Source: Candidatus Kaiserbacteria bacterium
Lineage (GTDB): Bacteria > Patescibacteriota > Minisyncoccia > Phycocordibacterales > Phycocordibacteraceae
DNA length: 51,154 bases
Direction: 5' to 3'
Assembly: GCA_016194455.1 (NCBI GenBank)
Contig: JACQBN010000022.1
Location: forward strand, 1-51,154
Below, piece by piece: positions 48,750-51,154 of the stretch. Numbering within the stretch: position 1 is the stretch's first letter; each line of letters opens with the position of its first letter. The position numbers and the translations under genes are program-made. The notes under the pieces are model-generated. The model was not told the DNA's origin. It searched no databases and was given only the letters and a program-made list of their open reading frames with translations.

Positions 48750-49870
48750 AGGTTTACCGGTACGAATCCCGAACCGCCAAAGATTTTGAGGAGCGGTTGC
48801 TTGTTTGCCGGATAGTTGTTTTGGCTAAAGTCGATGTGGCCCGAGGCGCCGTTATAGTCGTTGATCTTATGGAGCCCCGCGACTATTGAAGCGCTGTCTG
48901 TCTTGCCGCCGCTGTTTTCTATCGCTTGCTTAAGCACATAGACCGCATCGTACGCCGTATCCGCATAAGTTCCTGGCTGCCGTCTGTACGTCCCAACGTA
49001 TGTGTCGATAAACGCCTGTGTCGGATCGGAGAACACGAACACCGTCACGCCCGTCAATAGCTCCTTTGGAATATTCCCTTGCTGATAGCCGTCGATGTAG
49101 TGGTAGTCGCCGAGCACCTTGGCATCGATGCCGAGCGCCGCCTTTTTCTTCAAGAATGCAACTGAATCACCGAAATTGAGAGCGGTGATGATACTGTCGG
49201 CCTTCGCGGCTTTGATTGTCGCGAGGTCGGTCTGGAGATCGTTGTTATCAAACTGCGGCACTATCACTTCCTTGACGAGCGTCTTGCCGCTCGCGGCAAT
49301 CGATTTCTTGAACGTGTTGAGATGAGCTTGGCCCCAGAGATTATTCACTGACATGATCGCGACTTTGCTACCCGGTGTCTTTTTGAGGAACGCGGTAATC
49401 GCGCGCTCATTGATCGCGACCGGCGAGTGCGTCACGAAGAGATACGGGCTCGTTTTCTCAAGCGTGTCAGGCAACGTTGAGGGCGTGACTAAGACGACGC
49501 CGTCTTTGTCGACTACGGGCTCCACCGCGTTCGCGAGGAAATCCCAAGTACCGCCAATAAGAGCGGTAGCCTTATCTACAGAGATTAACTTCTCCACCGC
49601 GCTCACGCTCTGCGTTGCATCGGTGTGGTCGTCCTCAATGATCAGCGCAAGAGGCCTACCGGCAATGCCACCCGATTTATTGATCTCCCCAGCCGCAAGC
49701 TCGATACCACTCTTCTCGTTCTCGCCGGCAATAGCTGCAATACCGGTGAGCGGTATCGCGACACCAATCTTGATCGGCTCACCAGTTACTTCTTTAGGCT
49801 TTTGTCCGAGGACGAAGTAGCCGACGATGACGACCGCGACAACAATGAGGGCAATCCAGAGGTTTTTCAT
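48746..49870 (-). CDS. Membrane-anchored Leu/Ile/Val-type ABC substrate-binding protein 2
   Basis: A 374-residue protein with the same anchor (MKNLWIALIVVAVVIVGYFVLGQKPKEV) and a closer match to classical LivJ/LivK: IKIGVAIPLTGIAAIAGENEKSGIELAAGEINKSGGIAGRPLALIIEDDHTDATQSVSAVEKLI, then ALIGGTWDFLANAVEPVV. The conserved ligand-holding Gly-Gly/Ser-type segments of the family are recognisable. A promoter TTGCGA-17-TATAAT at the 3' end of the upstream gene gives it a leader of about 16 bases, so genes 49870 to 46901 may form their own transcript. Confidence 0.92.
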   Translation of the reverse strand: MKNLWIALIVVAVVIVGYFVLGQKPKEVTGEPIKIGVAIPLTGIAAIAGENEKSGIELAAGEINKSGGIAGRPLALIIEDDHTDATQSVSAVEKLISVDKATALIGGTWDFLANAVEPVVDKDGVVLVTPSTLPDTLEKTSPYLFVTHSPVAINERAITAFLKKTPGSKVAIMSVNNLWGQAHLNTFKKSIAASGKTLVKEVIVPQFDNNDLQTDLATIKAAKADSIITALNFGDSVAFLKKKAALGIDAKVLGDYHYIDGYQQGNIPKELLTGVTVFVFSDPTQAFIDTYVGTYRRQPGTYADTAYDAVYVLKQAIENSGGKTDSASIVAGLHKINDYNGASGHIDFSQNNYPANKQPLLKIFGGSGFVPVNL

Positions 49871-49892
49871 AGCAAGTTAATCAGTATCGCCA

Positions 49893-49921
49893 ATTATACC
49901 GTAAATATTCCTAATTCGCAA
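49893..49921 (-). promoter_or_regulatory. Promoter of the binding protein 2 - livG segment
   Basis: -35 TTGCGA (49916-49921), 17-base spacer, -10 TATAAT (49893-49898) on the minus strand; it overlaps the last codons of the upstream gene. Confidence 0.65.
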
Positions 49922-50996
49922 GAACTACTTGCCCATTCTTGAGTTTGCCAAAGTAGATATTGGGGACGCGCAGGCCGACACCATCAAAGCTCACATCGCC
50001 ATCAGCCCCAGTGAAGTGCACGGTTTTCATATTTTGCACCCATTTTGTTTGACTTCGGTCGTAGGTCAAAGCCAGCAGCATGAACGAGTTATAGCCCATA
50101 TCAGATCCAAATGGAGCGGCGTTCTTATACTTCGCTTGGTACGCCTGCCTGAATGCATCAGTAAAATCGTTTTTCGAGAGCGCGATAATCGTCCCGTTGA
50201 GCTGTTGGAGCGAGTTACCAAAGACTTGCTGATAGTCGGCGATGCCGGACTCGATACTTTGGTCAAAGGCCAGCTGGGGTAAATGTCCACTGAAGTCTTT
50301 GATGATCTCACGAGTTGTCAGTGCGCCGCTCGGCGGGTCGGCGTAGAATACGATGACATCAGGGTTGTCCGCCTTCACTTTCAGGGCGACCGAGCGGAAG
50401 GCGACCGGATCCGACGCGAGATCTTCCTTCAGGACGCCGATGCCGAAACCATCCACAAAACCGGCATAGAAGTTCTGATACACCGACGTATTATTGCTCA
50501 CGACAACCACGGGTCTTTTATAGCCAAGCTCCTTGAGATACTGGCCGAGCGCTTTTTGGATCGGCCGTGCGGCCGGTAATACTTGCACGATGTTGTCGTC
50601 CTCAGCGGGGATGCTTTGTTCAAAACCGAGCGCGACCGGCTTGCCTTCTTTTCGTAAATCATTCGCGATCGCGTCGATGGTGAAGGAAGAAAGTACGGCG
50701 TATGCGTCGACCTTATCGACACTTTTCAGTTTCGCATATGCAGCAACACCCTTCTGCGCGTTGAATCCATCGTCTTCTGTGATGTCGGCGAATTGCAGCT
50801 GGTGGCTCTTGTTCCACTCTCCACGCGCGAGCTCGAAGCCGTTGACGTATCCCTCTCCCGCGGCGGCGTAATCGCCAGTGGTGCCGGCAATCACGCCGAG
50901 CGTGACCGTGCCGGCATTATGCGCAGGGTTTTTTAATACGAAGTAGCCGATGCCGACTGCCGCAACGATTATAATGACGAACCAGAAAGACTTCAT
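49911..50996 (-). CDS. Membrane-anchored Leu/Ile/Val-type ABC substrate-binding protein 3
   Basis: A 361-residue protein: anchor helix (MKSFWFVIIIVAAVGIGYFVL), then Peripla_BP_6 features (VTLGVIAGTTGDYAAAGEGYVNGFELARGEWNKS, KRPVVVVSNNTSVYQNFYAGFVDGFG, DVIVFYADPPSGALTTREI, MGYNSFMLLALTYDRS). The ATG at 50996 is preferred because it aligns with the starts of proteins 1 and 2; a GTG at 51002 overlaps the upstream stop. It is more distant from proteins 1 and 2 than they are from each other. Confidence 0.9.
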   Translation of the reverse strand: MKSFWFVIIIVAAVGIGYFVLKNPAHNAGTVTLGVIAGTTGDYAAAGEGYVNGFELARGEWNKSHQLQFADITEDDGFNAQKGVAAYAKLKSVDKVDAYAVLSSFTIDAIANDLRKEGKPVALGFEQSIPAEDDNIVQVLPAARPIQKALGQYLKELGYKRPVVVVSNNTSVYQNFYAGFVDGFGIGVLKEDLASDPVAFRSVALKVKADNPDVIVFYADPPSGALTTREIIKDFSGHLPQLAFDQSIESGIADYQQVFGNSLQQLNGTIIALSKNDFTDAFRQAYQAKYKNAAPFGSDMGYNSFMLLALTYDRSQTKWVQNMKTVHFTGADGDVSFDGVGLRVPNIYFGKLKNGQVVLAN

Positions 50997-50998
50997 GC

Positions 50999-51154
50999 TC
51001 ACTTGCCCATCTCGACGGATTGACCGTTCACGATATGGAACACACGTTCGACGCGTTCGGAGAACTGAGAGCCGTTCATGTTTACCGAAGTCCCGAAGCT
51101 GGTGATTTGTACGTGAGTAAGTGCATCGCGGAGGGGGATTCCCTGGCGCGCCGC
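50999..51154 (-). CDS. 3' end of an upstream gene, possibly a fourth substrate-binding protein
   Basis: The frame is open from the window edge to the TGA at 50999-51001 (51 residues). The end ...TSFGTSVNMNGSQFSERVERVFHIVNGQSVEMGK resembles the C-terminal strand-turn-strand of Peripla_BP_6 proteins (G-x-V-x-F/M-N/D-x-x-G ... NGQ-x-V). It stops two bases before the next start, so it is co-transcribed. The identification rests on a short stretch and position only. Confidence 0.5.
   Translation of the reverse strand, partial: AARQGIPLRDALTHVQITSFGTSVNMNGSQFSERVERVFHIVNGQSVEMGK

Overview
The window looks like chromosomal DNA from a GC-rich member of the Candidate Phyla Radiation (Patescibacteria, most likely a Parcubacteria-type lineage). 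The reasons are compact genes, short versions of universal proteins (RpoB 1057 aa, S1 373 aa with four S1 domains, SMC 740 aa), many small membrane proteins, a tandem cluster of two-helix T4SS-pilin-like proteins, substrate-binding proteins with an N-terminal membrane anchor instead of a lipobox, and few Shine-Dalgarno sequences. The lineage call is inference; no rRNA gene is present.

Layout. 1-480: 5' end of a branched-chain aminotransferase gene, then divergent tRNA-Lys and tRNA-Leu. 485-4247 (minus): six pilin-like paralogues and an anchored sugar-type binding protein. 4291-7444: methyltransferase and small unknown genes, including a tandem paralogue pair. 7532-12081 (minus): MBL-fold protein, membrane protein, gyrA, an unknown gene and a histidine phosphatase. 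12100-12545: candidate small RNA and a 33-aa peptide gene. 12657-19435: S1, pth, lepB, a HisRS-like protein, a 34-aa membrane protein, rpsU, ybeY, ftsA, ftsZ. 19485-27966: thioredoxin reductase, tRNA-Ser/Glu/Val, rlmB, a second rRNA methyltransferase, DHH phosphoesterase, tsaD, RecB-like nuclease, nadA. 28006-38268 (minus): dnaG-rpoD and rpoB-rpoC. 38512-42379: unknown gene, trmD, khpA, rpsP, and divergent rnr. 42428-51154 (minus): a TraB/TIKI-like protein, a hinge-less SMC, LivF, a HicB-like protein, LivG, three Leu/Ile/Val-type binding proteins and the 3' end of a probable fourth.

The most consistent signal is promoter geometry. About 19 protein genes have a -10 hexamer (TANNNT, usually preceded by TG) ending 6-10 nt before the start codon, which predicts leaderless mRNAs. 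All five tRNA genes have the same hexamer 8-9 nt before the mature 5' end, which predicts tRNAs with almost no 5' leader. Two protein genes follow tRNAs by 3 and 8 nt with no promoter or ribosome-binding site of their own, so tRNA 3' processing may create their leaderless mRNAs. A minority of genes (nadA, several small proteins) have conventional promoters and Shine-Dalgarno sites.

Most genes serve information processing: transcription (rpoB, rpoC, rpoD), replication and topology (dnaG, gyrA, smc), translation and RNA maturation (S1, S16, S21, pth, trmD, tsaD, rlmB, ybeY, rnr, khpA) and division (ftsA, ftsZ). The accessory parts are the pilin cluster, the amino-acid-type ABC cluster without permeases, and several unknown small proteins.
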